Source of the DNA: Opitutaceae bacterium
GTDB lineage: Bacteria > Verrucomicrobiota > Verrucomicrobiia > Opitutales > Opitutaceae
Assembly (NCBI GenBank): GCA_030648295.1
Contig: JAUSID010000016.1
Location: forward strand, 1-43,208
Length of the DNA stretch: 43,208 nucleotides
Direction of reading: 5' to 3'
Shown here: one piece after another, positions 42,947 through 43,208 of the stretch
Layout of the letters: the number at the start of each line of letters is the position of its first letter
Position numbering within the stretch: the stretch's first letter is position 1
Notes under the pieces: model-generated
What the model was told of the DNA's origin: nothing
What the model saw: only the letters and a program-made list of their open reading frames with translations
Database searches by the model: none
Made by a program: the position numbers and the translations under genes

Positions 42947-43208
42947 TCGGAGCCGGCAATGTCGGGGCAAGATTACCCGAGGGACAAGGTTTTTGGGGCG
43001 TGGTGGGATGGCCCGTATCGATTCAGCCTCCACCGCAAGACGCGTTTTGCTCCGGACGGGAAGAAACAACGGTTCCCTGGGAGCGCGGGCCTCTGGCCCG
43101 CAAAGATCGAGTGGCTGCGGCTTCCCCATTCGGCAGGCCTCTCGGCAAGCTCGAGGCCTCGCTGTCGATGAAGTAATTGGCCGTGAGCCCGTCGATTCGG
43201 CTCAGGGC
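42947..43208. other. Window-end non-coding stretch with half palindrome
   Basis: A half copy of the GC palindrome is at 43079-43101, followed by GTGGCTGCGGCTTCC, related to the hairpin at 273-291. On the minus strand from the window edge, a short open frame reads ALSRIDGLTANYFIDSEASS before running into the repeat. It may be the end of another gene but cannot be judged. Confidence 0.4.

Overview
The window is GC-rich and gene-dense. It looks like a chromosome segment of a Verrucomicrobiota member, probably Opitutales-like. This rests on secreted proteases carrying the Ig plus beta-repeat architecture common in that phylum, and on many short dispersed repeats (GGGAGCGCGGGC palindromes, 'CGCGAATGGACGC' units, 'GCGGATTTCGGATT' units, TGACGAGTGACAAG units) familiar from verrucomicrobial and planctomycete genomes. 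The taxonomic call is inference; there is no rRNA or marker gene for placement.

Left part (1-13.4 kb): a truncated IS200-like/REP-associated transposase with hairpins, an RluE-type pseudouridine synthase, an MDR oxidoreductase, mannose-1-phosphate guanylyltransferase, BipA/TypA, a receiver-PAS-histidine kinase hybrid and an exported alpha/beta hydrolase. Then comes about 0.95 kb without a convincing gene. Its minus strand is packed with hairpins, several with GNRA loops, and ends in a strong intrinsic terminator: a candidate large structured RNA. A DnaA-box cluster lies at its 5' side. An Ada-AlkA fusion and an Ogt-type methyltransferase (alkylation repair operon), a transporter remnant and a beta-propeller protein follow.

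Middle part (13.5-24 kb): cell-surface polysaccharide genes. There are three GT2 glycosyltransferases, RfbA, RfbB, and an enzyme resembling the plant/viral bifunctional rhamnose synthase (NRS/ER) in the place where RmlC and RmlD would be expected. A second epimerase, two methyltransferases and a secreted Pro/Ala-rich protein complete it.

Secreted protease region (24-29 kb): a two-gene cassette occurs twice in tandem. Each cassette has a small exported protein followed by a matrixin-type zinc protease with Ig-like and repeated C-terminal domains. The proteases lack a propeptide. By eye, the small proteins resemble the N-terminal NTR/TIMP fold, including the mature N-terminus. This suggests a bacterial protease-inhibitor pair and is the most interesting hypothesis in the window.

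Accessory island (29-33 kb): small genes of lower GC (HAD phosphatase, zinc-ribbon protein, two small membrane proteins), all on the plus strand and separated by attC-like sites, as in an integron cassette array without a visible integrase. A RelB/ParE-type toxin-antitoxin pair follows; its toxin has lost a canonical start codon. A 90-bp direct repeat brackets the part after the HAD gene. DUF1016 and DUF433 remnants flank the island.

Right part (33-43 kb): a leftward cluster for surface glycan synthesis: a YfhO-like membrane protein, a methyltransferase, a GT2, two multispanning GT-C-like membrane proteins and a CDP-tyvelose-type epimerase. A dispersed repeat sits in frame inside the YfhO-like gene.
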